A DNA stretch of 55,872 nt from Ignavibacteriota bacterium (GTDB taxonomy: Bacteria > Bacteroidota > Ignavibacteria > Tepidaquicellales > Tepidaquicellaceae): contig JAPLFJ010000056.1 of assembly GCA_026390735.1 (NCBI GenBank), forward strand, positions 1-55,872. Reading direction: 5' to 3'. The notes under the pieces are model-generated. The model was not told the DNA's origin. It saw nothing but the letters and a program-made list of their open reading frames with translations, and made no database searches. This document shows, one piece after another, positions 1-8,872 of this stretch; within the stretch, counting starts at the first letter, position 1; every line of letters begins with the position of its first letter. A program made the translations under genes and the position numbers.

Positions 1-133
1 ACCTATACGCATTAGGTCCCTTATTTGTGTACTTTTTTGCAAGGATACATTTGGAGTCATCTTGTTTAATTTAATTACTCTAATATAACCATTATTCTAT
101 TAATTTACTATGTTAGTGCCATTACTCCTTGGA

Positions 134-362
134 GGGGTGGATTCCTCCGTTCTTTGGACGAAGACGGGGTGGGTTGTAATTTTCCATTTCCTCTTCTTCC
201 ACAAATCCTCCTCCGTAGTTCCGTCATTCCTGACGGAACCAAAACAATACGGATTCAACTCTAAGATTCCCCTCTGGTCGCAGATCCGCCATCTTGCTGG
301 GCGGAAGGGGTGGATTCGTCCGTTCTTTGGATCCGCCGCGGCGGAACGGGGTGGGTTATAAT
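134..362. repeat. Duplicated GC-rich palindromic module
   Basis: A segment at 134-180 recurs at 307-362. Both copies begin GGGGTGGATTC, continue TCCGTTCTTTGGA and end CGGGGTGGGTT. The second carries the 14-bp perfect palindrome TCCGCCGCGGCGGA (332-345), which recurs at 8972-8985. Between the copies are two more hairpins: 9-bp arms at 218-239 (arm GTTCCGTCA, loop TTCC) and TCCGCC...GGCGGA at 285-305, the latter repeated at 42160-42180. This GC-rich material stands out in an AT-rich background and is intergenic. An 83-codon frame across it (110-361) is composed of the repeats and is not believed. The rest of 1-448 shows nothing recognisable. Confidence 0.75.
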
Positions 363-448
363 TTCATCTAAGTGTATAAATGGCATCACAGAATCAAAGT
401 TGCAGGTTTGGCTCCTCCCCCTCCTTCCCATCCCCAAAAATACTGTTA

Positions 449-478
449 CTTATATGCATCAAAACACTGCTTATATGC
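449..478. promoter_or_regulatory. Candidate HipB operator (direct repeat)
   Basis: CTTATATGC occurs at 449-457 and again at 470-478, exactly 21 bp (about two helical turns) apart, just upstream of the hipBA promoter. TGTTAC (444-449) and GTAACA (486-491) form an inverted pair around it. HipB-type antitoxins autorepress their operons from repeated sites, so this is a plausible operator. The role is inferred from position and spacing only. Confidence 0.4.
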
Positions 479-506
479 CGTTATTGTAACATATATACAA
501 CACATC

Positions 507-538
507 ATTGCATCTTTCTGCTAAAAAACCTATCTTTG
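507..538 (+). promoter_or_regulatory. Bacteroidota-type promoter for hipBA
   Basis: TATCTTTG at 531-538 matches the -7 consensus TAnnTTTG of Bacteroidota housekeeping promoters, with ATTG at 507-510 (20-nt spacer) as a weak -33 TTTG. The hipB start codon follows 15 bp after the -7 box, so the leader would be very short. Confidence 0.5.
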
Positions 539-553
539 TTAAACTGAAACAAA

Positions 554-883
554 ATGAACAATAGCTACATACAAAACTGGGAAGCTATGTCTGACGCGGC
601 TATAATAAAAGAAATCGGAAAAAGGCTGAAACAGATTCGCCTCAATCAAAATCTTTCTCAGGAAAAACTTTCTCTTCTATCAGGTATCGACCGAATTACG
701 ATATCCCGTATGGAATCCGGTCGACCGGTAACATCGCTGACTTTAATACAGGTATTAAGAGCTTTAAACAAACTTGAAATCCTGAATGCCTTCAGGCAGG
801 AACCTGAAATTAGCCCTATTAAACTGTTAAAACTTCAGGAGCAGCAGCGGAAAAAAGCATCATCAAAACGCTCTGATAATTAA
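554..883 (+). CDS. hipB: HipB-like XRE-family antitoxin
   Basis: 109-residue DNA-binding protein. Residues about 17-70 form an HTH of the Xre/Cro type (IGKRLKQIRLNQNLSQEKLS followed by GIDRITISRMESGR), and the tail is basic and lysine-rich. In hipBA modules this protein dimerises, neutralises the HipA kinase and represses the operon. It lies 18 bp upstream of hipA in the usual antitoxin-first order. An internal Met at residue 12 (position 587) is an alternative start. No clear ribosome-binding site is visible, as is common in this phylum. The family call is secure; the specific partnership rests on adjacency. Confidence 0.85.
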   Translation: MNNSYIQNWEAMSDAAIIKEIGKRLKQIRLNQNLSQEKLSLLSGIDRITISRMESGRPVTSLTLIQVLRALNKLEILNAFRQEPEISPIKLLKLQEQQRKKASSKRSDN

Positions 884-901
884 TTTAATTCTGCTAATAA
901 A

Positions 902-2197
902 ATGAACACAACAGCTAAAGTAAATATCTGGGGTTATATGGTTGGCGCCGTTACCTGGAACGAAAGTAAAGGGTACGCAATATTTGAATATGACAAAAGT
1001 TTCTTAAAAAAGGGAATAGATTTGTCTCCGCTGGTTATGTCAGTTAAAACAGCCCTTGATAGAAATCCGATTTTTTCTTTTCCTGATTTAAATCCCGAAA
1101 CCTACAACGGACTGCCCGGTTTACTCGCAGATAGTTTGCCGGATAAATTCGGGAACAAAATTATAGAATCCTGGCTTGCACAACAAGGCCTTAATCCTGA
1201 ATCATTCAATCCCGTTCAACGACTTTGCTATACAGGCAGTAGGGGTATGGGAGCATTAGAATACGAACCGGTTATTCCAATATTCGAAGACGCTTCAGAA
1301 ATTTTAGAAATAAACGAGCTGATTAAGTTTACTAAAAATGCTCTAAGGAAGAAAAAGAACTTAAAGACAAATATTAATAAAGAAATCCCTGAAGGTCTGA
1401 AACAGATTATTAAAGTTGGTACTTCTGCAGGGGGAGCAAGAGCAAAAGCCATTATTGCCTACAACGAAAAAACAGGGGAAGTCCGTTCGGGTCAAATCAA
1501 AAACCTTCCTGATTACGAATATTGGATAATTAAATTCGATGGTGTAACTAATTCAAAATTAGGTGACCCAAAAGGTTACGGAAGAATTGAGTATGCTTAT
1601 TATCTTATGGCAAAAGAATGTGGAATTAATATGTCTTACAGTAAATTACTCGAGGAAAATGGAAGAGCACACTTCTTAACTAAACGCTTTGACAGGGAAG
1701 GAACAAACAAATTGCACATGCAGACTTTATGCGCAATTGCACACTTCGACTACAACGACTCTGCTTCTTACTCATACGAACAGGCATTTCAGGTACTAAG
1801 ACAATTGAAATTACCCTACACAGAAAACGAAGAATTATACAGACGTATGGTTTTTAATGTAATAGCACGTAATCAGGACGACCACACAAAAAACATATCT
1901 TTCTTAATGAACGAATCAGGAACCTGGAGTTTGTCCCCTGCGTATGACATTACATACGCATACAACCCGTCTAATATATGGACAAAGCGGCACCAACTAA
2001 GTATTAATGGAAAAAGAGATAATATCACAAAGGAAGACCTCTTAAAGTTAGCTAAAAATGTAAACATCAAAAAAGCAAACGACATAATAAATAATATCTC
2101 CGAAAAGGTTTCTTCCTGGAACAAATACGCTCTTAAAGCAGGAGTCCCAAAAGAACAGATTAAAGCAATCAGTCACACACATCTCCTTTCAATATAA
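902..2197 (+). CDS. hipA: HipA-like serine/threonine kinase toxin
   Basis: 431 residues, close to the usual HipA length. The N-terminal subdomain (about 1-110) resembles the HipA N-terminal domain (YNGLPGLLADSLPDKFGN). The nucleotide loop is GTSAGGARAKA near residue 173, whose Ser matches by position the autophosphorylated Ser150 of E. coli HipA. The catalytic loop is NQDDHTKN at 324-331, and the metal-binding Asp is in SPAYDI (D349). All kinase core motifs are intact, so the toxin should be active. E. coli HipA inactivates glutamyl-tRNA synthetase by phosphorylation and promotes dormancy; the target here is unknown. It is co-transcribed with the HipB-like gene, and the module sits between copies of a CCGTCA/TGACGG hairpin (218-239, 2254-2275). 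Confidence 0.88.
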   Translation: MNTTAKVNIWGYMVGAVTWNESKGYAIFEYDKSFLKKGIDLSPLVMSVKTALDRNPIFSFPDLNPETYNGLPGLLADSLPDKFGNKIIESWLAQQGLNPESFNPVQRLCYTGSRGMGALEYEPVIPIFEDASEILEINELIKFTKNALRKKKNLKTNINKEIPEGLKQIIKVGTSAGGARAKAIIAYNEKTGEVRSGQIKNLPDYEYWIIKFDGVTNSKLGDPKGYGRIEYAYYLMAKECGINMSYSKLLEENGRAHFLTKRFDREGTNKLHMQTLCAIAHFDYNDSASYSYEQAFQVLRQLKLPYTENEELYRRMVFNVIARNQDDHTKNISFLMNESGTWSLSPAYDITYAYNPSNIWTKRHQLSINGKRDNITKEDLLKLAKNVNIKKANDIINNISEKVSSWNKYALKAGVPKEQIKAISHTHLLSI

Positions 2198-2253
2198 ACA
2201 CCTTATCTAGAAAACCATTCCCATCAAACTTTCCTGAATAAAATTATTTTGTA

Positions 2254-2275
2254 TTTCCGCCATTCCTGACGGAAA
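2254..2275. repeat. Dispersed hairpin repeat (second copy)
   Basis: TTTCCGCCATTCCTGACGGAAA forms a hairpin with one mismatch and loop TTCC. It is the same element as the perfect copy at 218-239 on the other side of hipBA. It is noncoding, and a terminator role is doubtful because no T-run follows it. Confidence 0.55.
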
Positions 2276-2438
2276 CAAATTCTTAAACTCTATATAATTT
2301 TGTGATAATCCTGAGAGCTTTCATCTTGATATACTAATCTGATAAATTGTAGCCAGGAGACTATATTTTTATTTCTGTTTTTGCAAAAACGTCTATTCCA
2401 GAGAGTTTTCAGGTATAGAAACTGAAATCAAAACAATG

Positions 2439-2493
2439 AGACTAATTTAAGACTAATTTGAGACCAATCAGAGGCCAATTAGAGACCAAGATA
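2439..2493. repeat. 11-bp tandem repeat, five clear units
   Basis: Five head-to-tail 11-mers: AGACTAATTTA, AGACTAATTTG, AGACCAATCAG, AGGCCAATTAG, AGACCAAGATA. More degenerate units may extend the array on both sides. It lies in the 686-bp gap between hipA and kdsD. The remainder of that gap is AT-rich with no convincing gene, apart from the hairpin at 2254-2275 and CATCTTTG at 2826-2833, which resembles a promoter -7 box for kdsD. The unit resembles that of the larger 11-bp array at 42000-42120. Confidence 0.7.
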
Positions 2494-2883
2494 GATTGAA
2501 ATTAGAATGGTAGTCATAAGACTTTCTATTTGTGTTTCCGATATTAAAGAAATTAGAAATTTCTGATTAAAGTTATTGTTGAGAAATGGAAATTTCTATT
2601 GGTGTGAATTTCAAAAATTTGAAGAGTACAGTTGTTTTTGAGATTACAATTTGAAATCTTCTTTCGTAATTTGACTTCTTTTGCAATATATCAATAATTT
2701 TTAAATTATTAAGATTATCATTCGTTCCTTTCTTCAATAGGATACTTAGTTTCTTTCCGGCAGATTAATATTTGTCTCAATTCTTAGCGGAGAAATCCAT
2801 TCATTTTATCTAACCCCTGTTCCGCATCTTTGAATATTTATTTACCCTTAAATAAGTTATTTTTATTACAATTAAATTAACAG

Positions 2884-3858
2884 ATGCTTAAAGATATTAA
2901 AAACGCTAAAGATGTTGTTCTGAAAGAAAAGAACGAAGTCCAGAATCTTCTCAACAGGTTCGGCGAAAAGAAGTTTCAAAAGAATTTTTCCTCTGCAATT
3001 GAATCTATTTATAAGTGCAAAGGAAAAGTTGTTATCTCGGGTGTCGGCAAGAGCGGTATCGTTGCACAGAAAATCGTCGCTACTTTTAATTCCACGGGCA
3101 CGCATTCCGTCTTCCTTCATTCCGCCGACAGCATCCACGGTGACCTCGGTATTATAGAAGCTGATGATGTGGTAGTTCTTATTTCAAAGAGCGGTGAATC
3201 CGAAGAGATTAAAAACTTAATCCCTTATTTGAAGAATATTAAAGTTAAAATTATATTCATTACCGGGAATCTTAAATCATCTATTGCAAAAAGCGCTGAT
3301 ATTTTAATCGACGCATCCGTGAAGGTTGAAGCCTGTCCGCATAACCTTGCGCCGACTTCTTCTTCAACTGTTACGCTCATTATCGGTGACGCTCTCGCAG
3401 TTGCATTGCTCCAGAAACGCGGCTTCACAAAAGAAGATTTTGCATTCCTTCATCCGGGCGGTATTCTTGGAAAGAAACTCCTGCTCCGTATCGAAGATAT
3501 TATGGTTAAGGGAAATGACATTCCCGTAGTAGCAAAATCCGCAAAACTGAAAGATGTTATCTATCAGATTTCATCGAAGAGGCTCGGCTGTGCAGTGGTT
3601 ATGGGCAAGTCGAAGATTGATGGTTTTATCACAGACGGTGATATCCGCCGCCTTCTTGAAAATGATGTTGACGTCAGAAACATTCTCGCAAAAGATTTAA
3701 TGAATCCGAAACCGAAAACTATTCTGAAGGAAACTCTCGCAAAGACGGCATTGGAAATTATGGAGAAGAATAAAATCACTCAGCTCGTTATCGTCGACAG
3801 CAAAAAGAAGCTCGCGGGGATTCTGCATATTCACACTCTTATTCAACTGGGTCTTTAA
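2884..3858 (+). CDS. kdsD: Arabinose-5-phosphate isomerase (KdsD/KpsF)
   Basis: 324 residues, the standard length. The SIS sugar-isomerase domain (about 40-175) has GVGKSG at 53-58, SKSGES at 101-106 and the family HPGG motif at 190-193. Two CBS domains occupy about 205-324. The enzyme interconverts D-ribulose-5-phosphate and D-arabinose-5-phosphate, the first step to the LPS inner-core sugar Kdo, in the cytoplasm. Its stop overlaps the lptC start by one base (TAATG), so it heads a translationally coupled LPS cluster with lptC and an OstA-like gene. Confidence 0.93.
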   Translation: MLKDIKNAKDVVLKEKNEVQNLLNRFGEKKFQKNFSSAIESIYKCKGKVVISGVGKSGIVAQKIVATFNSTGTHSVFLHSADSIHGDLGIIEADDVVVLISKSGESEEIKNLIPYLKNIKVKIIFITGNLKSSIAKSADILIDASVKVEACPHNLAPTSSSTVTLIIGDALAVALLQKRGFTKEDFAFLHPGGILGKKLLLRIEDIMVKGNDIPVVAKSAKLKDVIYQISSKRLGCAVVMGKSKIDGFITDGDIRRLLENDVDVRNILAKDLMNPKPKTILKETLAKTALEIMEKNKITQLVIVDSKKKLAGILHIHTLIQLGL

Positions 3859-4385
3859 TGAAGTATTTACCCCTTTATATATTGTTCATTCTTGCAGCAG
3901 TCTTCTATTCCTGTGAAAATAAATTCGTTCCGCCGAAGATGGACCTGAAGTCTGAAGATATTCCCGAACAGGAAAGCTGGAATTCTTCAGTTGCGTTTTC
4001 CGACTCCGGTAACGTTAAGGCAATTCTCCGCGCAGGACATATTTCTGCTTTCAATAAAAAAGGTTACACATTAATCGATAGCGGTGCTAAAGTTGATTTC
4101 TATAAAAACGGAGAACTTGTCTCTACCCTCACCAGTAAACGCGGGAAGGTGCTTGAACCCTCTAAAGATATTGAAATATACGACAGCGTTGTTGTAGTTA
4201 ATAAAGAAGGAAGTATTCTTAAAACTCAGAAACTCCTCTGGAGTAATAAATCTCAGAAGGTTTCTACAGATGTGTACGTGAAGATTAAATCTCCTAAAGA
4301 AGAAGTGGAAGGCATCGGATTTGAATCAGACCAGAACCTGAAGAATTATAAAATATTTAAAGTGACGGGTATTTTCAGCCAATGA
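3858..4385 (+). CDS. lptC: LptC-like LPS export lipoprotein
   Basis: 175 residues. The N-terminal hydrophobic stretch ends in a lipobox-like VFYSC (Cys19), so it is probably lipid-anchored rather than membrane-spanning as in E. coli. The body is a LptC/YrbK-type periplasmic beta-jellyroll (DSGNVKAILRAGHISAF and TSKRGKVLEPSKDIEIYDSV). LptC receives LPS from the LptBFG transporter and hands it to LptA. It overlaps kdsD by 1 bp and the downstream OstA-like gene by 4 bp (ATGA), which strongly suggests one operon. LptB, F and G are not in the window. Confidence 0.82.
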   Translation: MKYLPLYILFILAAVFYSCENKFVPPKMDLKSEDIPEQESWNSSVAFSDSGNVKAILRAGHISAFNKKGYTLIDSGAKVDFYKNGELVSTLTSKRGKVLEPSKDIEIYDSVVVVNKEGSILKTQKLLWSNKSQKVSTDVYVKIKSPKEEVEGIGFESDQNLKNYKIFKVTGIFSQ

Positions 4386-5815
4386 TTAATACTCTCAGAA
4401 ATATTGCCATCATCATTCTTTTGCTTACAGGGTCTGCTCTGTACTCGCAGGATAAAATTGAACTTAAGAAAAGTGACCAGCTTACGGGTAAGACAATCGA
4501 CGGTAAGACTGTACGCGAAGCAACGGGTAACGTGCATTTTGTTCAGGGTAACGTAAACGTTTTCTGTAACGATGCAATTCAGTACATCGACGATAACAAG
4601 ATTGAACTGAAGGGTAACGTGAAAATTTATCAGGATACTCTTTCGCTCTTTACTTCCAAAGCAACTTACTACGGTACTGACAAACACGCAGTTTGCGAAG
4701 GAGGCGTCACGCTTAAAGACCCGAATGCTACACTCCGCGCAGATGGAGGTGTCTATTACTTCGGCGAAGCAAAAGCAATCTTCAAAGGCGATGTTATTAT
4801 CGTTAACCCGACTTACAGAATCACTTCAAAGGAATTAACATATTTAAGAAACACCGAAGACTCATTCGCTAAGGGCGATGTTATCGTTACAACCGACTCT
4901 GCCGTTATCAAAGCCGAGAACATTGACTTCTATAAACGTCAGGGGAAAACCTATGCCGTTCAGAACGTTAGCATTGACAGCGATTCTTCTACTATCTATT
5001 CCGATACTCTAACTGATTATTCTTTCGAAAAGAAAAGTATTGCAGTCGGTAACGTAAGAATCTTAAACCTTCGCAATAATCTTGTCGTTACCGGTATGTA
5101 CGCTGAAAACTATGACAGGACTAAGTATTCATTCGTTAAAGGTAATGCAAAACTTACTCAGGTTGAAAATGAAAAGGATACGTTGTTCATTTTCAGCGAT
5201 GTTCTTGAAACGTTCCGCACTGTTCCCGAAAGGTATAAGGCAAAAGAGAACGTGGAAATCGTTCGCGGTAATTTCCTCGCTAAAGCCGATACCGCAGTCT
5301 TTGCAAAGACTAAAGATGCAAACGTCGAAGAGATGTCGCTTTTTCCAAGACCGATTATCTGGCAGGATAATCTCCAGCTTACTGCCGACTCTGTCTATGC
5401 GCAGATTGTGAACCGTAAACTCTCAATGATATACGCCAAAAAACTCGAAGGATATCCGATGTCTAAAAACTCTTTCTTGCTTACTGCAAACCGTGATACT
5501 TTCTTCGTTGAGCGTTACGACCAGATTACAGGACGAGACATTAAAATAAAGTTTGAGAACGATACTATTAAAAACGTTAACGTCTACAAGAACTCTTCAA
5601 GCATATACTATGTTTATGATAATTTGAAAGCTAACGGAGTTAACATAGTTGACGGAGAAAATATGTACATTACTTTTGATAACAGCCAGAAGGTATCTAA
5701 AATAAGAATTGAAAAGAACTCCAAGGGGCAATATGTTCCTGAAGCAAAAATAGCAACAGTTCAGACAAGGCTCCCGGGCTTTATTCTGCGAACTGATAAA
5801 CCAAAACGAAAATAA
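4382..5815 (+). CDS. OstA/LptA-like periplasmic LPS transport protein
   Basis: 477 residues with a signal peptide (cleavage after about GSALYSQ, residue 23). The body is a long run of OstA/LptA-type beta repeats, recognisable as recurring GNV and GDV motifs: ATGNVHFVQGNVNVFCND, LKGNVKIYQDTLSL, FKGDVIIVNP, AKGDVIV. It is too short and lacks the barrel expected of LptD, but much longer than LptA (about 185 residues), so it probably forms an extended periplasmic slide for LPS. The 4-bp overlap with lptC supports a transport role. The C-terminal third is less clearly repeated. Confidence 0.8.
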   Translation: MINTLRNIAIIILLLTGSALYSQDKIELKKSDQLTGKTIDGKTVREATGNVHFVQGNVNVFCNDAIQYIDDNKIELKGNVKIYQDTLSLFTSKATYYGTDKHAVCEGGVTLKDPNATLRADGGVYYFGEAKAIFKGDVIIVNPTYRITSKELTYLRNTEDSFAKGDVIVTTDSAVIKAENIDFYKRQGKTYAVQNVSIDSDSSTIYSDTLTDYSFEKKSIAVGNVRILNLRNNLVVTGMYAENYDRTKYSFVKGNAKLTQVENEKDTLFIFSDVLETFRTVPERYKAKENVEIVRGNFLAKADTAVFAKTKDANVEEMSLFPRPIIWQDNLQLTADSVYAQIVNRKLSMIYAKKLEGYPMSKNSFLLTANRDTFFVERYDQITGRDIKIKFENDTIKNVNVYKNSSSIYYVYDNLKANGVNIVDGENMYITFDNSQKVSKIRIEKNSKGQYVPEAKIATVQTRLPGFILRTDKPKRK

Positions 5816-5847
5816 TTTATCATCAAAACGATTGTATATAAGAGAAT

Positions 5848-7824
5848 ATGAACCCGACAAATAATTCAAGAGGCAGTCATCTGTCTGTTCCTTCATACAT
5901 ATTGTTTCTATTATTGGTTTTTATATCCGGGATGTTGTTATTCCTTCTTTTCCGTTTGGGTTTGCTGGCAGTCAATTATAATCAGACTAAAGGAACACCT
6001 GCGAATATTATCCTTTACTCCATTTTTAACCGCGGAAGTCTTTTTGATGCTTCTGTTAATTCGTACATACTTATTCTGCCATTCTTTTTGCTGACGATAG
6101 GGTATTTCTTTAACGTACACAGGAAAGTTTATTATGCAGTATCAATCGTAATCTTAGATATCTTTTATGTAATTTCGATTTCAATGCTTAGTTCTGATAT
6201 TCCTTATTATACATACTTTAATTCAAGGCTTACAAACAGCATTCTCAACTGGAACGGCGAACTTTTTCTGATTATTTATGCAAGGTTTTCCGTACCAACT
6301 TACTATCCTTACGTTTTTCTGTTCCTTATTATCTCTGTCTTGTTTTGTTTCTGGATAAATTTTCTTGCAAAGAGAACATTGAATAATGTCAATGAGCATC
6401 CTGATTATGTTTTTAAGAAAATCATTGTCTTTTTATTTTTTGGTATACTTACGTTTTTAGGAATCAGGGGCGAATACAATACAGACAAATCTCCGCTGAA
6501 TGTTTCAAACTCATTTTTTGCTGACTATTCGTTCCCTAATCAACTTGGCCTTAACCCTGTTTATAGTTTTGTCAGCAGTTTTAAAAATGAAAAGGGTTCG
6601 TTACTTCTTAAAACTAACTACATTCAGAACGTTCAGAATTACCTGAAAATTAAACCCAAATATCTGTCACCGATTGCACGCGATGTTAGTTTTGATTCCA
6701 AATCGGCAAAGCCAAATGTTGTTATTTTCATAGTTGAAAGTTTAAGTGCTTTTAAGTTGAAACGGTATGGCTACCCGATTAACATTATGCCCTTTATAGA
6801 TAGTCTTATGAATGTCTCTGCTACTTTCGATAACGTCTATACTTCCGGTGTTCATACTTATGATGGTATTTATTCTACTTTGTTTTCTATGCCTTCAGGT
6901 TTGAATTATAAAGCCATGACGAACTCTATTACAGTAGACCAGAAACATTCTGGAGTCTCAAGTGTACTTAAACAAAACGGCTACAAGACTGCATTCTTTT
7001 GTACAAGCGATAAAAGAATCGATAACATGAATGGCTTCTTAACGAATAATGATTTTGATGTTATTTACAGCCTGGATGATTATCCAAAGGAATATAATGT
7101 TACTGAATGGGGCGTTCCCGATAATGTTATGTTTGATTATTCTGTCGATAGATTCAACGATTTTGCAAAATCCGGTAATCCATTTCTTGCTGCTTATATG
7201 ACTATCTCTACTCATAAATCGATTGCATTGCCAAATTGGGTTCCCTTTAAACCCGATGCGGAAGACAGTTATGATAAACTGTATCAGTATCTGGATTGGT
7301 CTTTGTCTGAATTCTTTAAGAAGGCAGAAAAAACTGAGTGGTTTAAAAATACTATCTTTGTTTTCGTTGCTGACCATGGACAGAACTTTGATCAGACGTA
7401 CGACCTCTCGCTTTCATACAAGCATACTCCCTTGATTTTCTACGCACCTGAAATTATTAAACCTTTTAACTCGGATAAACCGGGCTTGCAGATTGATTTA
7501 TTTCCGACTCTTATGGGATTTGTCAAATTACCTTACATAAATAATACACTTGGAGTAGATTTAATGAAAGAAGGAAGACCTTATGCATACTTCTGTACTG
7601 ATAATAAAATCGGTTGTATAGCAGGTGATTTCTTTCTTGTGGTCAGACAGGATGGACCAACTTCCCTTTATAAGTACAAACAAAAGGATGTATCTAATTA
7701 TTATGACCAGAATGAAGCTTTAGCTCTCGAAATGAAAAAGTATGCAGAGTCTATGATTCAAACATCTTACTGGATGGGTGAACATAAATTTTTGTCGTTG
7801 CCCGAACAGGAAAAGAATAAATAA
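5848..7824 (+). CDS. LtaS-like membrane-bound sulfatase/phosphotransferase
   Basis: 658 residues. Residues 1-210 hold about five transmembrane helices. Residues from about 288 form an extracytoplasmic alkaline-phosphatase-superfamily domain: metal ligand E297 in VVIFIVESLSA, probable nucleophile T337 in SGVHTYDGIYST, and metal ligands D509-H510 in VFVADHGQ. This is the lipoteichoic-acid-synthase/phosphoethanolamine-transferase architecture. In a Gram-negative LPS cluster it more likely transfers phosphoglycerol or phosphoethanolamine to an envelope glycan or lipid than makes teichoic acid; the substrate is inferred. It lies 32 bp after the OstA-like gene and 6 bp before a GT9 gene. Confidence 0.82.
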   Translation: MNPTNNSRGSHLSVPSYILFLLLVFISGMLLFLLFRLGLLAVNYNQTKGTPANIILYSIFNRGSLFDASVNSYILILPFFLLTIGYFFNVHRKVYYAVSIVILDIFYVISISMLSSDIPYYTYFNSRLTNSILNWNGELFLIIYARFSVPTYYPYVFLFLIISVLFCFWINFLAKRTLNNVNEHPDYVFKKIIVFLFFGILTFLGIRGEYNTDKSPLNVSNSFFADYSFPNQLGLNPVYSFVSSFKNEKGSLLLKTNYIQNVQNYLKIKPKYLSPIARDVSFDSKSAKPNVVIFIVESLSAFKLKRYGYPINIMPFIDSLMNVSATFDNVYTSGVHTYDGIYSTLFSMPSGLNYKAMTNSITVDQKHSGVSSVLKQNGYKTAFFCTSDKRIDNMNGFLTNNDFDVIYSLDDYPKEYNVTEWGVPDNVMFDYSVDRFNDFAKSGNPFLAAYMTISTHKSIALPNWVPFKPDAEDSYDKLYQYLDWSLSEFFKKAEKTEWFKNTIFVFVADHGQNFDQTYDLSLSYKHTPLIFYAPEIIKPFNSDKPGLQIDLFPTLMGFVKLPYINNTLGVDLMKEGRPYAYFCTDNKIGCIAGDFFLVVRQDGPTSLYKYKQKDVSNYYDQNEALALEMKKYAESMIQTSYWMGEHKFLSLPEQEKNK

Positions 7825-7830
7825 TCTCTT

Positions 7831-8787
7831 ATGACACAGAAAACTAAAATACTCGTTGTTCAGATAGGTAAAATAGGGGATATGATTCTCACTACTCCCT
7901 TATTCTGTGAACTAAAAAGGTTGTATCCCGATTCCGAAATATCCGTTCTTGCAAGTACTAAGAATTCTGCCATCACTAAGAAACTTTCAACCGTTGACCT
8001 TACTATCGAATACAACAAGAAGTTATTTTCAACTCTTAAACTTATTGCTTCATTTCGCAGGAAATCTTTCGACCTGTGGGTTGATACTAAAGATGAATAT
8101 TCAAGCACTTCTAAACTTCTTAAATCTCTTTGTGGTCCAAAGAAATCCCTTGGCTTCAATTTCGATAAGAATGTCTTTGATGTTGACTTGAAGAATTTCG
8201 TCGTAGGTGAACACCGTGTTGATATTAATCTTTCACCTATTAATTACCTGTCAAATGAAAAGAAACTTCGTTCAGTAAAACCGAATGTTGATATTCCTGC
8301 TCAGGACACCTTAAACGTCAGTAAACGTCTGGAAAAGGTTGCAGGCAAAAAGATATTGCTTAACCTTTCCGCAGGCATTAACACTAGAGACTGGGCAACT
8401 CAGAAATGGATTGAAGTGTCTGATGCAATCGATTCAGGTTGCAATGTTATTCTCACAGGTCAGGAAAAAGATTATGAGAGCATTAATTTAATTATCAGTA
8501 AATCGGTTAGAGATAAGATTTATTTCATCGAGACTAATAGTATATTCGAACTTGCCGAACTCATTAAACAGTGCGATTTAATCGTAACTCCTGATACTTC
8601 TGCAGTTCATCTTGCATCCTGCTTTAACACCCCTATAGTTTCTTTCTTCCACAATGTCGACTGGGTTCATAGGAAGTTCGCTCCTCTCTCCGAAAAACAA
8701 ATAATCATTGTCTCAAAAGAAGAAAACTCCTTCAGCAGCATCACCGTCTCGGAAGTCATTAATGCAATAAACTCTATTAAACTCTAA
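7831..8787 (+). CDS. GT9 (heptosyltransferase-type) glycosyltransferase
   Basis: 318 residues, GT-B fold. The N-terminal VVQIGKIGDMILTTPL (GxxGD at 13-17) and the C-terminal TPDTSAVHLASCFNTPIV (from about 253) are the two hallmark motifs of the WaaC/WaaF/WaaQ family. ILLNLSAGINTRDWATQKW is the conserved central sugar-nucleotide loop. It probably adds a heptose or another sugar to the LPS core or a surface glycan, in keeping with its place directly after the Lpt and sulfatase genes. The exact donor and acceptor cannot be told from the sequence. Confidence 0.85.
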   Translation: MTQKTKILVVQIGKIGDMILTTPLFCELKRLYPDSEISVLASTKNSAITKKLSTVDLTIEYNKKLFSTLKLIASFRRKSFDLWVDTKDEYSSTSKLLKSLCGPKKSLGFNFDKNVFDVDLKNFVVGEHRVDINLSPINYLSNEKKLRSVKPNVDIPAQDTLNVSKRLEKVAGKKILLNLSAGINTRDWATQKWIEVSDAIDSGCNVILTGQEKDYESINLIISKSVRDKIYFIETNSIFELAELIKQCDLIVTPDTSAVHLASCFNTPIVSFFHNVDWVHRKFAPLSEKQIIIVSKEENSFSSITVSEVINAINSIKL

Positions 8788-8872
8788 ATCTTAATTCGTT
8801 AAATTCGCGGACATTTCTAACCCTTAAAAAATCTCTTCTCTAATCTTATCTCTTAGCCTAAATAATCTTTTG

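Noticed and set aside
110-361. 83-codon frame at the window start
   Set aside because: It is built from the duplicated GC-rich palindromic module and has no plausible protein features.
4382-5815. Full LptD
   Set aside because: The protein is OstA-like beta-repeat only, with no C-terminal barrel and no typical LptD cysteines or length.
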